Of a stretch of DNA of 64,000 nucleotides, positions 30,562 through 41,499 are shown one piece after another. Positions within the stretch are counted from its first letter, which is position 1, and every line of letters begins with the position of its first letter. Under the pieces are notes generated by a model. The model was not told the DNA's origin. It ran no database searches and worked only from the letters and a program-made list of their open reading frames with translations. Both the position numbers and the translations under genes were made by a program. The stretch is from Achatina immaculata (taxonomy: Eukaryota; Mollusca; Gastropoda; Stylommatophora; Achatinidae): positions 33,720,626 through 33,784,625 of the forward strand of contig CM019709.1 of NCBI GenBank assembly GCA_009760885.1, in the 5' to 3' direction.

Positions 30562-31190
30562 GCTATATATCAGTGAGGAAAAATTGGAAGAGGTGGAGAG
30601 TTTTGAATATCCTGGGTCATTACTAACTAATAATGGAGATACAGTGAGGGAAATTAAAAGGAGGACATATATCGCTCCTCAGAAAGTAAAACAACTAAAA
30701 GAATCTGTGGAAAGGAACAGACAGAACTACAAAAATAAGATTTTTTTAAGGGCATGCATCTTTCCCATCGCAACATATGCCTGTGAGACCTGGACACTTA
30801 ACAAAACAGCTGGGAAACATATAAATGCCTTTTAATGTAAATGCTACAGAAGGGTCTTTCAAATATCATGGACACAAAAAAGAACAAATATATCCATACT
30901 ACAAGAACTTAATATTGAAGAAGGCTGGCTAGTAAAGAGGATTAAACAGAGAAAATTTGGATATATTTTGGACATATTAAACGTCATGAGAATTTAGAGA
31001 AGACCGTCTTGGAAGGGTACATGATAAAAGAAAGAGAGAAAGACCAAGGCGAAGATGGCTGCAAGACATTGTTGATGATCTGCAAATGGATGCATCAGCA
31101 CCAGGGCATCTTGCTTACAACCGAGAGGCCTAAAGGAGATCTTCTTAGGGAGGCAAAGTTCCCCAAGGGACATGCAACTGACTGACTAAT
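30562..31190 (+). mobile_element. LINE-A 3' fragment
   Basis: It encodes Ser-Glu-Glu-Lys-Leu-Glu-Glu-Val-Glu-Ser-Phe-Glu-Tyr, then Gly-Ser-Leu-Leu-Thr-Asn-Asn-Gly-Asp-Thr-Val-Arg-Glu-Ile-Lys, then Cys-Glu-Thr-Trp-Thr-Leu-Asn-Lys-Thr-Ala. A stop follows at the Phe-Glu-Cys position and a decayed C-terminal half with the ACTGACTGACT tail. It lies just downstream of the dermatopontin-like gene in the same direction. Confidence 0.85.
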
Positions 31191-31224
31191 TGACTGACTG
31201 GGTGACTTTGTACTATACAACCTT

Positions 31225-31530
31225 ATAAAGACTTTGACCCATTGTGGCGGTCGTAGGGTCAGGGTTGGCCGTAACATACCCGACCAAGACCCTGTCCCGC
31301 CACACCGTTCCTCCTAACAGGCCTAGCCTGGCTTAGGGCCTAGGGATTCCCATGATCTCCATGGGGTGGAGTCTGCTAAAGAAGCATTTAAGTCCTCTCT
31401 CCCCGCAGCTCATGGACTGAACCTAGCCACCGTAACCCACCACCCATCCAGCACGATGCTATGCTTCACACTCTCACAGCACCGTTTGCAGAGAGCATCA
31501 GTCTCGGAGTTCCAGGAAGATAGAACATTA
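31225..31530 (+). repeat. Family F copy without satellite expansion
   Basis: ATACCCGACCAAGACCCTGT, then AACAGGCCTAGCCTGGC, then GGGGTGGAGTCTGCTAAAGA and a 3' part through GCAGAGAGCATCAGTCTCGG. It is the cleanest copy, useful as a reference for the others. Confidence 0.7.
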
Positions 31531-31629
31531 TTCCATTATGTCCATGGTCTTTTGGCAATTTTCTTTCCTGTTTCCTATGACATTCCAAGTCCTCACATTT
31601 TCGTTTCTCATCCAGTGAAAGTTGGCTGT

Positions 31630-32770
31630 CTTTTCTGCTTGCTTGCTTGCTTGCTTGCTTGTTTGTTTGTTTGTTCTTTGCTTGCTTGCTTGTTTGTTGT
31701 TTGTTTGTGTGTTTGTTTGTTGTTTGCTTGTTTGTTTTTGCTTGCTTGCTGGTTTCTTTGTTTGTTTGTTTGTTTGTTTGTTTGTTTGTCTGTTTGTTTG
31801 TTTATTTGTTTGCTTGTTTGTTTGAATGCTTGTTTGTTTCCTTGCTCGCTTGTTTGTTTTCTTGTTTGTTTGCGGCTTTGTTGTTTGCTTGTTTATTAGT
31901 TTATTTGTTTGTTTGTTTGTTCCTTTGTTTGCTTCTTTGTTTGTTTGTTTGCTTGTTTCTTTCTTTGCTTCTTTGTTTGTTTATTGTTTGCTTGCTTGCT
32001 TGTTTCTTTGTTTTCTTGTTTGTTTATTTGTTTGCTTGCTTGTTTGTTTGTTTAAATGCTTGTTTGTTTTTTGGTTGCCTCTTTTTTTTCTTGTTTGTTT
32101 GCGTCTTTGTTGTTTGCTTGTTTATTTGTTTCCTTGTTTGTTTGTTTGCTTCTTTATTTGCTTGTTTGTTTGTTTGCTCGTTTGTTTTGTGTACTCTTGC
32201 TTGCTTGTTTGTATGTTTATTTGCTTTTTGTTTGTTTGTTTGCTTGCTTGTTCGTTCGTTTGTTTGTTTGCGTCTTTGTTGTTTGCGTGTTTGTTTCTTT
32301 GTTTCTTTGTTTGTTTGCTTGTTTATTTGTTTGTTTTTTTTTGTTTTCTTAGTTACTTGCTTATTTGCTTGTTTGTTTGTTCGCTTCTTTGCTTGTTTGT
32401 TTATTTGTTTGTTTGCTGGCTTGCTTGTTTGTTTGTTTGTTTGCTTGTTTGTTTGTATGTTTAGTTGTTTGTTGTTTGCTTCCTCTGTGTGTTTGTTTGT
32501 GTGTTCCATTGCTTGCTTGTTTGCTTGTTTGTTTGAATGTTTGTTTGTTTATTTTTGTGTGTGTTCGCGTGCTTGCTTATTTGCTTGTTTTTGTTTGTTT
32601 GTTTGTTGCTTTCTTGGGTGTTTGTATTCTTGCTTGTTTGTTTGTTTGTTTGCTTGTATGTTTGTTTGTTTGCTTTTGTGAATGCTTGCTTGTTTCTTTG
32701 CTTGCCTGTTTGTTTTGTTTGTTTATGTCTTTATGTTTGCTTCTTTATTTGTTTGCTTGTTTGATTCTTT
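31630..32770. repeat. (TTGT/TTGC)n tetranucleotide tract
   Basis: About 1.1 kb of TTGT units mixed with CTTG and TTTA. Cys/Leu/Phe/Val open frames over 300 codons arise from the four-base period and are not genes. Confidence 0.95.
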
Positions 32771-32849
32771 TCTAAATAATATTCTATTTCTTTGCCTTTG
32801 CATACTGTAAAGTACTGAAAACTTAATAATTTAAAGTACATAATTATGT

Positions 32850-33115
32850 AGTTAAGAAGGCAGACAGGTAGGCAAGTGGGTAGGAGGTAGATAAGTAAAT
32901 GCGTGGGTAGACAGACCAGTAGATGGGTACAAAGACAGGTAGGTTGGTAAGTAGGCAGACAGACAGGTAGCTACATGATAAAGTATACACATAAACACTG
33001 TAGATAGGTAGGAAAATTTGTGGGGTATGTAGACAAGCAGATAGGTAAGCAGACAGCTAATGTAGGCAAGCAGGTAGTCAGACAGGCCAGAAGGCAGATA
33101 GCAGGTAAGTAAGTA
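32850..33115. repeat. Degenerate GGTAGGCAGACA repeat
   Basis: Loose 8-12-bp motifs of TAGGTAGGCAGACAGG type, decaying to the right. Confidence 0.8.
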
Positions 33116-33119
33116 TATT

Positions 33120-33640
33120 TGCAGGTGAAAGAAACAGAACGAACGAGGAACTGGTGAGGTAGCGAAACGAAATCTATACGTTCTTGTTTTCGTTATGAAG
33201 AATCTAATCAAGGGTAGACAACTATCTGATATGACTTCTAAGTTTTTTTATCCATGCATCGCCCAAAGTTTACGAACTATCTTTTCTGATTTATGTTGTT
33301 GTTATTAAATTTGTTATTTCTGATGGAAAATGTATTAATTTTAATGAAATGTAACAGGCTGCAGGTTTTGTTTTTCTTATTCTAATAGAGTTTTGTTTTT
33401 GTTAAGGCGTTGTATGTGTTTTTCGTGGTTTATCTAGGTAGTAGTTCCAAACTAGTGTTCACTCTAAGCTATGCTAGCGTGCGTTGGCGGACAAATGTTT
33501 AGCTCGTAGCACACGAGCATGCAGAACGGTGTTGAAATGTGTTATTCATTCGCTTACAATTTTAAGACTGGTGGTGGTTCTTTAGCTCACGAAGTGGAAT
33601 TTTTCCTCACAACCCTCAGCATCCACTCTAGAGGGCACAT
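33120..33640. other. Mostly unrecognised sequence
   Basis: No gene seen. Around 33450-33530 an AGTGTTCACTCTAAGC motif followed by GCG/CACA-rich sequence resembles 40317-40400 and may be a dispersed repeat. Confidence 0.4.
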
Positions 33641-33649
33641 TGTTCCCTA

Positions 33650-34505
33650 CCTCACCTACATTCTTTTCTCAACTCCTCATTCATACCGTCTCCCCTCTTC
33701 ATTAACGCTACCTCGCCTCTTTATTCATACCATCCCTACTCCTCATTCATGCCATCTCCACTCCTCATTCGTACTATCTTCACTCCTCGTTCATGCCATC
33801 TCCACTCTTTTATATTTCTTTTCCTTCATTTTTACTTCTATCTCTACTTTTTTCTGTACTTTCTGAATTCTTTCTTGTCTTCTGTGCATCTTTCTCCTCG
33901 TGCCCTCGAATTCACGAATTCACTTGAAACTGTCTGCTGTATAGAAAACTCCACTCTTCATTTATGCCATCTCCACTCCTCATTCTTAGCGTCTCCACTC
34001 CTCATTCATGATATATCTACTCCTCATTCATAATATCTCCACTCTTCATTCATACTATCTCCACTCTTCATTCATGCCATCTCTACTCCTCATTCATACT
34101 AGCTCCACTCCTCATTCATGCCATCTCTACTCCTCATTCATTACTATCTCCACTCCTTATTCATACTATCTCCACTCTTCATTCATACCGTCTCCACTCC
34201 TCATGCATACCATCTCTGCTTCTTATTCATACTATCTCCACTCCTCATTCATACTATCTCCACTCCTCATTCATTCTATCTCTACTCCTCATTCATGCCA
34301 TCTCCACTCCTCATTCATGCCATCTCCACTCCTCATCCATACCATCTCTGCTCCTCGTTCATTCCATCTTCACTCCTCATTCATACCATCTCTGCTCCTC
34401 GTTCATGCCTTCTCTGCTCCTCGTTCATGCCATCTCCACTCCTCATTCATTCCATCTCCACTCCTTATCCAGTCCATCTCCACTCCTCATCCATGCCATC
34501 TCATA
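33650..34505. repeat. 22-bp satellite
   Basis: About 35 units of CATCTCCACTCCTCATTCAT plus (A/G)C, interrupted at about 33800-33950 by a TTCTTT-rich stretch. Confidence 0.93.
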
Positions 34506-34888
34506 TGCAAGGGTACACAGTTTAATATTGATGCCTCCGACTAGATCGATATTTCTCTTTTCCTCGAGTTGTTTTCAAGCACTGGTATCGATACCCTCCA
34601 GCCAAATCCTAGAGATCGTTTTTCATTAATAATGTATGAATGTTTTCATGGTTGGCCAAACGTTAGAAACAGTCTGTAAGAGAATTTCAACATATAGCAT
34701 TGTATGTATATGCTTTTTATGTGTTGAGGTACCCACGATAAGATCTTCAGTAGCCACTGTTTGAATAAATCTGTGAACTAGCCTGCAAACATTCTAACGT
34801 TCATTGATGAAGGAAGAAATGGGCGTATAAAGCAAAATATGCCTTAAAGTAAAACAGTAATCTGAATGCGGTTAGCTGAAATGGTATT

Positions 34889-34996
34889 CACATGACAGTA
34901 ATAAAGGTAGACAGAGGTGTAACCATACGCCTCTATCTACCTTTATTACTAGAACCAGTTTAACTGCAGTCGCTGTCTCTTTTATCCACATGACAG
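34889..34996 (+). repeat. Short hairpin-forming element flanked by direct repeats
   Basis: CACATGACAG occurs at 34889-34898 and 34987-34996. Between them GTAATAAAGGTAGACAGAGG and its near-complement CCTCTATCTACCTTTATTAC form a stem of about 24 bp with two mismatches. The right part matches 2085-2160. Confidence 0.6.
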
Positions 34997-35053
34997 CAGC
35001 TGATCTCAAACTGATGTAAAGTCTAATCTCAAATTATTTCTGAACATCTTCCA

Positions 35054-35304
35054 GTGTTTTCATCTGAAAGTTATCCTGAAGTAGATGAACACTTTCTTAT
35101 ATTCTCGGACACAAACCAAGCTTTACAACAGCTATTTGCTGGCACACACTTTGCAACAACTCAACAACATGGCGTAAACATTTCAGCAAAACGTTTAATG
35201 AATGGACTCGATAAAAATGGAAATAATGGCTCACAGAAAAACAATGATGACATGGCGGCAGGTTGCCCTGCCATATGGCACTCCAATATACATACAAGAA
35301 ACAT
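35054..35304 (+). pseudogene. Unidentified open frame, left part (split by LINE-B)
   Basis: The frame opens after a splice-acceptor-like CATCTTCCAG (35045-35054) and runs 251 nt to the LINE-B insertion point. If the insertion and one target-site copy are ignored, the same frame continues from 35579 to the stop at 35751-35753, about 141 codons in all. I do not recognise the product. The second half is Lys/Thr/His-rich with no obvious domain. It could be an exon, part of an unknown element, or chance. Confidence 0.3.
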
Positions 35305-35567
35305 CTTATCTAATATCTTATATCCTTCCCGTGCCGTTAAACGTCACATAGGGCTCGCAAAGTAGTTCGCCAATTTTTCCTGTCTTCGGCGAGTCTTTCA
35401 ACCTCATCAAAGGATTTTATGCCTGTTAACTTGGCCTCTCTTAACAATGTCCTCTTCAGAGTTTCACGCGGTCTGCCCCTTTTTCTTCGGCCTGTTGTGT
35501 TCCACTTGATACCTTGTTTTGGGATTCTCTGATCATTTCTTCTCATCAAGTGGCCAACATATGTCCA
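35305..35567 (-). mobile_element. LINE-B 3' fragment with target-site duplication
   Basis: The tail (TTATCTAATATCTTATATCC on the plus strand) is at the left, and a 5' truncation lies after the codons for His-Leu-Met-Arg-Arg-Asn. It is flanked by ACAAGAAACAT at 35294-35304 and 35568-35578. The roughly 80 C-terminal codons are intact down to Ala-Leu-Cys-Asp-Val-stop, so it is one of the younger copies. Confidence 0.9.
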
Positions 35568-35578
35568 ACAAGAAACAT

Positions 35579-35753
35579 ACCAAGTACCAAAAAAAAAAAC
35601 ATCACCAAGAAGACCATTTCTGCAGAAAAATACGAGCCAGACTACATGTTGACGACAACTTCTACACACGACCACGACGTACCACAGTCAGACAAAACAC
35701 TCACCCACTCAGCCCCAAAAAATCATGCCGTCACGAGACCCCAAATCACGTGA
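35579..35753 (+). pseudogene. Unidentified open frame, right part
   Basis: In-frame continuation of the frame at 35054-35304 after the LINE-B insertion. It contains poly-Lys from an A run and ends at a TGA. See the left part for interpretation. Confidence 0.3.
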
Positions 35754-35754
35754 C

Positions 35755-36150
35755 CGTTCTCGAAGCGTCTGGAGACTTGTCCTCAGAAATTCCAAGATGC
35801 CTTCAATCCAAGGGCGCTATTTGCCCCCCGCCCCCTCCCCCAAACAATATAAACACGATTGCCTTCCATACTGCAACACGTATATACGACTGTATCAAAG
35901 CTACTAACAGTTATTGATATTAGGGAGACCAGCTTCGGCTATGATTCTATCCCATCTCTTTAAGGTGCTCATAGTGAGCGCTTGCGAGGAGAGCTACTTT
36001 AGCATCATCACAGGGTGGGCTGTTATGTATCAAGAGCTCATAGCTTCACGAAGATCAAAACAAGAATAATACATTGTTCGTGTGGGGGGCTGAAATATAC
36101 AGGACTAGAAAAAATACATCTAAAATGAGCACAGATTTTGTGAATATAAG
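35755..36150. other. No recognisable feature
   Basis: Unique-looking sequence, including a C-rich run near 35828-35852. Confidence 0.45.
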
Positions 36151-36280
36151 CGGGTAAAGTTAAAGAATAGATCGTTTATGTTAAAGAATAGACCATTTAT
36201 GTTAGAGAATAGATCCTTTATGTTAGAGAATAGGCCCGTTATGTTAGAAAATAGATTCTTTATGTTAGAGAATAGATCAT
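36150..36280. repeat. 21-bp tandem repeat
   Basis: About six units of GTTAGAGAATAGATCCTTTA plus T. Confidence 0.85.
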
Positions 36281-36454
36281 GTATATGGCGAAGAAAAGAT
36301 GCACGTGGTCACTGAAAAAAAAAGAAAAAAAGAAGAAAATAACGGGTATACTAAAAATTATCGCTGATTTGGAAGGAGAGTCAAGAAATAGAAGTATGTA
36401 TCGGCAAAAGTGTACATTTATAAAGGAATCGAGGCAGAACAGTAGGAGAATAGA

Positions 36455-37930
36455 AGAGTCAGAGAACAGAGCAATATTTGGTGGAATATAATCAGTTTGA
36501 AGTGTATAAAGTTCAGAAGAGAGCAATATTTGGTGGAATATTATCTAGTTGAAGTGTACAGAGTCAGAGGAGAAATATATATTTTGTGGAATATTATCAA
36601 TTTGAAATGTATAAAGTTCAGAAGACAGCAATATTTGGTGAAATATTATTAATCTGAAGTGTACAGCGCCAGAGAAGAAAGATATATTTGGTGAAATATG
36701 ACCTATGTGAAGCGTATAAAGTTCAGAAGGGAGCAAAATTTGGTGGAATATGATCAATTTAAAGTGTATAGAGTTTAGAAGAGAGCAGTATTTGGTGGAA
36801 TATGATCAATTTAAAGTGTATAGAGTTTAGAAAAAAGCAGTATTTGGTGGAATATGATCACTTTAAAGTGTATAGAGTTTAGAAGAGAGCAGTATTTGGT
36901 GGAATATGATCAATTTAAAGTGTATAGAGTTTAGAAGAGAGCAGTATTTGGTGGAATATGATCAATTTGAAGTATACAGAGTCAGAGAAGAAAGACATAT
37001 TTGGTGGAATATGATCAATTTGAAGTGTACAGAGTCAGAAAAAAAGAGATATTTGGTGGAATATGATCAATTTGAAGTATACAGAGTCCGAGAAGAAAGA
37101 TATATTTGGTGGAATATGATCAATTTGAAGTATACAGAGTCAGAGAAGAAAGATATATTTGGTGGAATATGATCAGTTTAAAGTGTACAGAGTTTAGAAG
37201 AGAGCAGTATTTGGTGGAATATGATCAATTTAAAGTGTATAGAGTTTAGAAGAGAGCTGTATTTGGTGGAATATGATCACTTTAAAGTGTATAGAGTTTA
37301 GAAGAGAGCAGTATTTGGTGGAATATGATCACTTTGAAGTATACAGAGTCAGAGATGAAAGATATATTTGGTGGAATATGATCAATTTGAAGTATACAGA
37401 GTCCGAGAAGAAAGACATATTTGGTGGAATATGATCAATTTGAAGTATACAGAGTCAGAGAAGAAAGATATATTTGGTGGAATATGATCAATTTGAAGTA
37501 TACAGAGTCATAGAAGAAAGATATATTTGGTGGAATATGATCAGTTTAAAGTGTACAGAGTTTAGAAGAGAGCAGTATTTGGTGGAATATGATCAATTTA
37601 AAGTGTATAGAGTTTAGAAGAGAGCTGTATTTGGTGGAATATAATCAATTTGAAGTATACAGAGTCAGAAAAGAAAGATATATTTGGTGGAATATGATCA
37701 GTTTAAAGTGTACAGAGTTTAGAAGAGAGCAGTATTTGGTGGAATATGATCAATTTAAAGTGTATAGAGTTTAGAAGAGAGCAGTATTTGGTGGAATATG
37801 ATCACTTTAAAGTGTATAGAGTTTAGAAGAGAGCAGTATTTGGTGGAATATGATCACTTTGAAGTATACAGAGTCAGAGAAGAAAGATATATTTGGTGGA
37901 ATATGATCAATTTGAAGTGTACAGAGGGAA
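36455..37930. repeat. 52/53-bp satellite with two monomer types
   Basis: About 28 monomers share GGTGGAATATGATCAATTT. Type a continues GAAGTATACAGAGTCAGAGA plus AGAAAGATATATTT (53 bp). Type b continues AAAGTGTATAGAGTTTAGAA plus GAGAGCAGTATTT (52 bp). The types alternate in blocks, and a marked variant (GATCAGTTTA) recurs at 37171, 37539 and 37696, seven and three monomers apart. The left edge is more divergent. Confidence 0.93.
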
Positions 37931-38205
37931 GAAGAGCAAAGAGAAATGATACTGGACAGCCTGACGGGATGGTGTGAGAAGAGATCACCAAGTGATCTAA
38001 TGGCCTGCATGAAGGATCATATACTCTGGAGAAGCATAATATCCACCACCAGTCGACACAGCACCTGATGATGATGCGTCCATAAATGCTCCGATCCCCT
38101 CCTCAGTTATCTCCCCCAGCGTGCAGCGATCAGTTCTGTGTTGGTTGATCACTCTTCTTTGGCTCCCTACCCAGCGCTCTTGTCAGGTCTCACCCCTAGT
38201 TTGCT
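37930..38205. other. No recognisable feature
   Basis: Between the satellite and dispersed repeat G I see no gene. Confidence 0.45.
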
Positions 38206-38207
38206 AT

Positions 38208-38390
38208 GTACAAAAGTAGGAATGAAAAAAAAAACCCAGAATATAAATATAATAATTAACTGTGGCTTGTAAGAGACTGTGTCCAGAAATGCACGTGGTG
38301 GAGTGTAGAGAATGTTTAAATGGGAACTTGTAATGTGTGGTAGGTGGGTCGTAACGAGACAGGTTAGCTCAAGCAGTATGTCCATGGTCT
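38208..38390 (+). repeat. Dispersed repeat G, copy 1
   Basis: Shares GACTGTGTCCAGAAATGCAC, GGTGGAGTGT and TAGGTGGGTCGTAACG with 43025-43197 in the same order and strand. No coding motif, class unknown. Confidence 0.65.
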
Positions 38391-38489
38391 CAGAGTCGTT
38401 TCGATGAGCCCAACCTTTCTAAGAGCTTTCAGAACATTGGTCCCGGTCTGTTTGTTCAAACGTTTACTCCAGTAGCTATACCAGCAGCC

Positions 38490-38960
38490 CCTTTCCTCTC
38501 TCTCTCTCTCTCTCTTACTCTATCTTACTCTCTCTTACTCTGTCTCTCTCTCTTACTCTCTTACTCTCTCTCTCTCTCTTACTCTATCTCTTTAACTTTC
38601 TCTTACTCTCTCTCTCTTACTCTATCTCTAACTTTCTCTTACTCTCTCTCTCTCTTTCTCTCTCTTACTCTATCTCTTACTCTATCTCTCTCTTACTCTT
38701 TCTCTTACTCTATCTCTCTCTTACTCTCTCTCTCTTACTCTCTCTCTCTCTTACTCTGTCTCTCTCTTACTCTGTCTCTCTTATTCTATCTCTCTCTCAT
38801 ACTCTTACTCTCTCTCTCTTACTCTATCTCTCTCTTTCTCTCTCTCTTATTCTATCTCTCTCTCTCATACTCTTATCTATCTCTAACTCTCTCTTACTCT
38901 CTCTTACTTTATCTCTCTCTTACTCTCTCTCTTACTTCCTCTCTCTCTCTCTTTCTCTCA
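38490..38960. repeat. (CT)n-derived CTCTTACTCTAT tract
   Basis: CT units punctuated by TTACT and TAT at irregular spacing. Confidence 0.95.
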
Positions 38961-39149
38961 CTTTACCTTTTACTCCCACGAGTGCTGAAAAAAATAAAAA
39001 CAAAGAAAGATGAACTGATATTGAGAAAAGGAAATAATGGAGGAAAAAAAACGCACTAGAACCAGACAGCTAGAAATATTTTGGTCATATCAAGAGGTAT
39101 GATATAATAACAAAAACCATACTACAGGGAAGTGAGCAAGAGTTGGACA

Positions 39150-39570
39150 GCGATATGAACTGGTCGACAACGAAATAGACTGGTCGACAGTGAAACAGAT
39201 TGGTCGACAGTGAAGCAGATTGGTTGACAGAGAAACAGGCTGGTCGGCATTGAAACAAATTTGGTCGACCAAAAATGAAATAGATTGGTCGACAGCGAAA
39301 CAGATTTATCAACCGACATTGAAACAGATTGGTCGACAGCGAAACAGATTTGTCAACCGACATTGAAACAGATTGGTCGACAGTGAAACAGATTTATCAA
39401 CCGACATTGAAACAGATTGGTCGACAGTGAAACAGATTTATCAACCGACATTGAAATAGATTGGTCGACAGTGAAACAGATTTATCAACCGACATTGAAA
39501 CAGATTGGTCGACAGTGAAACAGATTTATCAACCGACACTGAAACAGATTGGTCGACCGACAATGAACCC
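39150..39570. repeat. 22/44-bp satellite
   Basis: The left third has 20-22-bp units (GACAGTGAAACAGATTGGTC). The right part has a 44-bp dimer that adds GAAACAGATTTATCAACCGA. A simple unit has thus been replaced by a higher-order dimer. Confidence 0.9.
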
Positions 39571-39574
39571 AGGA

Positions 39575-40310
39575 GTTCACTGTGAAACCGAAGGACAGAG
39601 TAGGGTGGAGGACCACCGCAACCGGGAGACGGCACAGGATGATGATGATGCCGAAGGTAAGAGAAAGAAGAGGCCAGGAAAGAAAGTGTTTAAAGGGAAC
39701 ACCACCACCACCACCACACAAAGCTCAGAACATATGAACCTCCCGTTAGCTCCGCCCCTGCGTGCGTGTGTGGTAGCTTCCCACACAGCCACACAGAATT
39801 AACACCGCTACAGCCACAAGGCGTTTTTCATTTAGGAAGTAGATCAGCCTAGCTGAAAAAATACGAATTGTTCCGGTTTTTTTTTTTTTTTGGTTTTCGG
39901 GTCGATTCTTTTTTTAAGTGATGCTCAGTTCTGGGGGGAGTGGTTCCGGTATTTCTCTTAGTTCGTTCTCTTGTAAATCTGAAGTACATTCCGGCTGCTG
40001 AATTGATTTCGTTGGCTGGGAAGATACCAAGTTGTGGTGTGCTTGATTGCGTATGTCGGTATAAAATGTGATTGGATATTTTAGCGGCCGCAAAGGTGTT
40101 ATCTTGGCACGGGAAACCTGTAAGATATTTTTAATATCTGGGACCAGGCAGCAACTTACGGTGTTTCATTTTTCTGCAAAGTGCCTTTATTATTTCCTTT
40201 TTAGAGCGACGCATTTTAATGGCCATGACGTCGGCCGGAGATGTAAGTATTCGCTGTTTTTTTTTAATCATCTTTGTTTATAAATATAGATGTATAACAG
40301 GAGAAAATCC
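39575..40310. other. No recognisable gene
   Basis: It contains a short CCA run (39700-39715) and T runs. Open frames are short and lack motifs. Confidence 0.45.
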
Positions 40311-40473
40311 TCAGTACCAGTGTTCCCTCTAAGCAGCGCGGCCGGGCACAAAAGGGGAAAAAAGAACATCCCGCTGCCAGGCAAGAAATCTTATACGCTG
40401 CACACAAAAAAATCACCAACATAAAATTTTAGAAATTTTTTTAAAATCCTTTTTATTTTTAAATTTCCTTATT

Positions 40474-40670
40474 TTGCTATGGACACCACAAGCTGTAGGG
40501 GACAGAAGTAAAGGTAGATCAAAGGAGGCATGGAGAAGAACAACAGAGATGATGTTGAGAAATAGAGGGCTCACCCGGGCAAGAGCAGAAAAAAAAGGCA
40601 AAGGACAGGCGTTTGTGGGAAACCCTTGCGGAAGCCCCTTTGGCCTTGGGCACTTAAGGTTCAGAGAGAG
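40474..40670 (+). mobile_element. LINE-D-like 3' fragment
   Basis: It encodes Gly-Arg-Ser-Lys-Glu-Ala-Trp-Arg-Arg-Thr and Met-Leu-Arg-Asn-Arg-Gly-Leu-Thr, a pattern seen at the C-terminal end of non-LTR RTs (RxxWRRTxExxLxxxGLT). It ends at a (GA)n run (40662-40687). The reverse complement of its 3' end recurs at 28107-28196. Confidence 0.6.
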
Positions 40671-40889
40671 AGAGAGAGAGAGAGAGATGGTACAGTTAAA
40701 GAAAAATATGATAGCAATACATGAGTTTGTTGTAACGATTTCTTTGAATTTTAGTTTGTTTTTTTTTTTAATTGAGAACTTCTAAACTACATCAGGTTGA
40801 TGCGGCGTTATGGCGCGCATCTGCACACGGAATATATTTTGAGAATATAGTTGCACACGAGTTGAAAATTTTTGCGCACGAACTGCAAA

Positions 40890-41490
40890 ATCTTGTTTAG
40901 CACTGAAGTAAAGAGTCTTACAATCGCGTAGATAAAACCACTTACTAGATGGGCTTGAGGCGTGGACAACGAACGAAACAAAGCAAAGAGAAACTAGAAA
41001 CAGCAGCTATGTGGTTTTGGAAAAAGAAACTGGGAAGAACAAAGAAGTTCGTAGTCAAGTCGCGGAAAGTAGAGCAGAAATCTTTAAGAAAAAAATTAAA
41101 ATGTTCTGAGAGAAAACAGTGAACTTGTTTTAACGTTGGCCAGGAGATTGACTGGCTGGAAGAGGTGGAGCGATGACGATGTCCATCTCTCTGACTGGCA
41201 GGTGTCGACAAGTCAGTGTTGTAAACAAACGCTCTCTTGTGTCTTCTGACTCGCATGTCTAACGTTCACACCTGCGAGATATGGCTTAGACTTGGGTACG
41301 CTATGCCAGGAGGACTATACAATATACAACATGTAGTACAACGCGGCCATAATGGTGTATGAATAGTTCGAACACGCACAGCGCAGCGCTGTGCTCTTAG
41401 TCTAATTGAAACACAGACGCTCCTCTGCAGGATTGCACCGCTGTTGAACAACAAACTAACTTTCTTTTTGGCATAGGGAACTTACCGTAG
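40890..41490. other. No recognisable feature
   Basis: Unique-looking sequence before the LINE-A fragment. No motif-bearing frame. Confidence 0.4.
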
Positions 41491-41499
41491 GATTTGAAC

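Noticed and set aside
31647..32681. A 344-codon Cys/Leu/Val-rich protein
   Set aside because: A four-base TTGT/TTGC repeat. All frames read similar residues.
33650..34505. Ser/His/Leu/Ile-rich open frames over the 22-bp satellite
   Set aside because: 22 is not a multiple of three, so all frames cycle through the same words. The open frames are chance.
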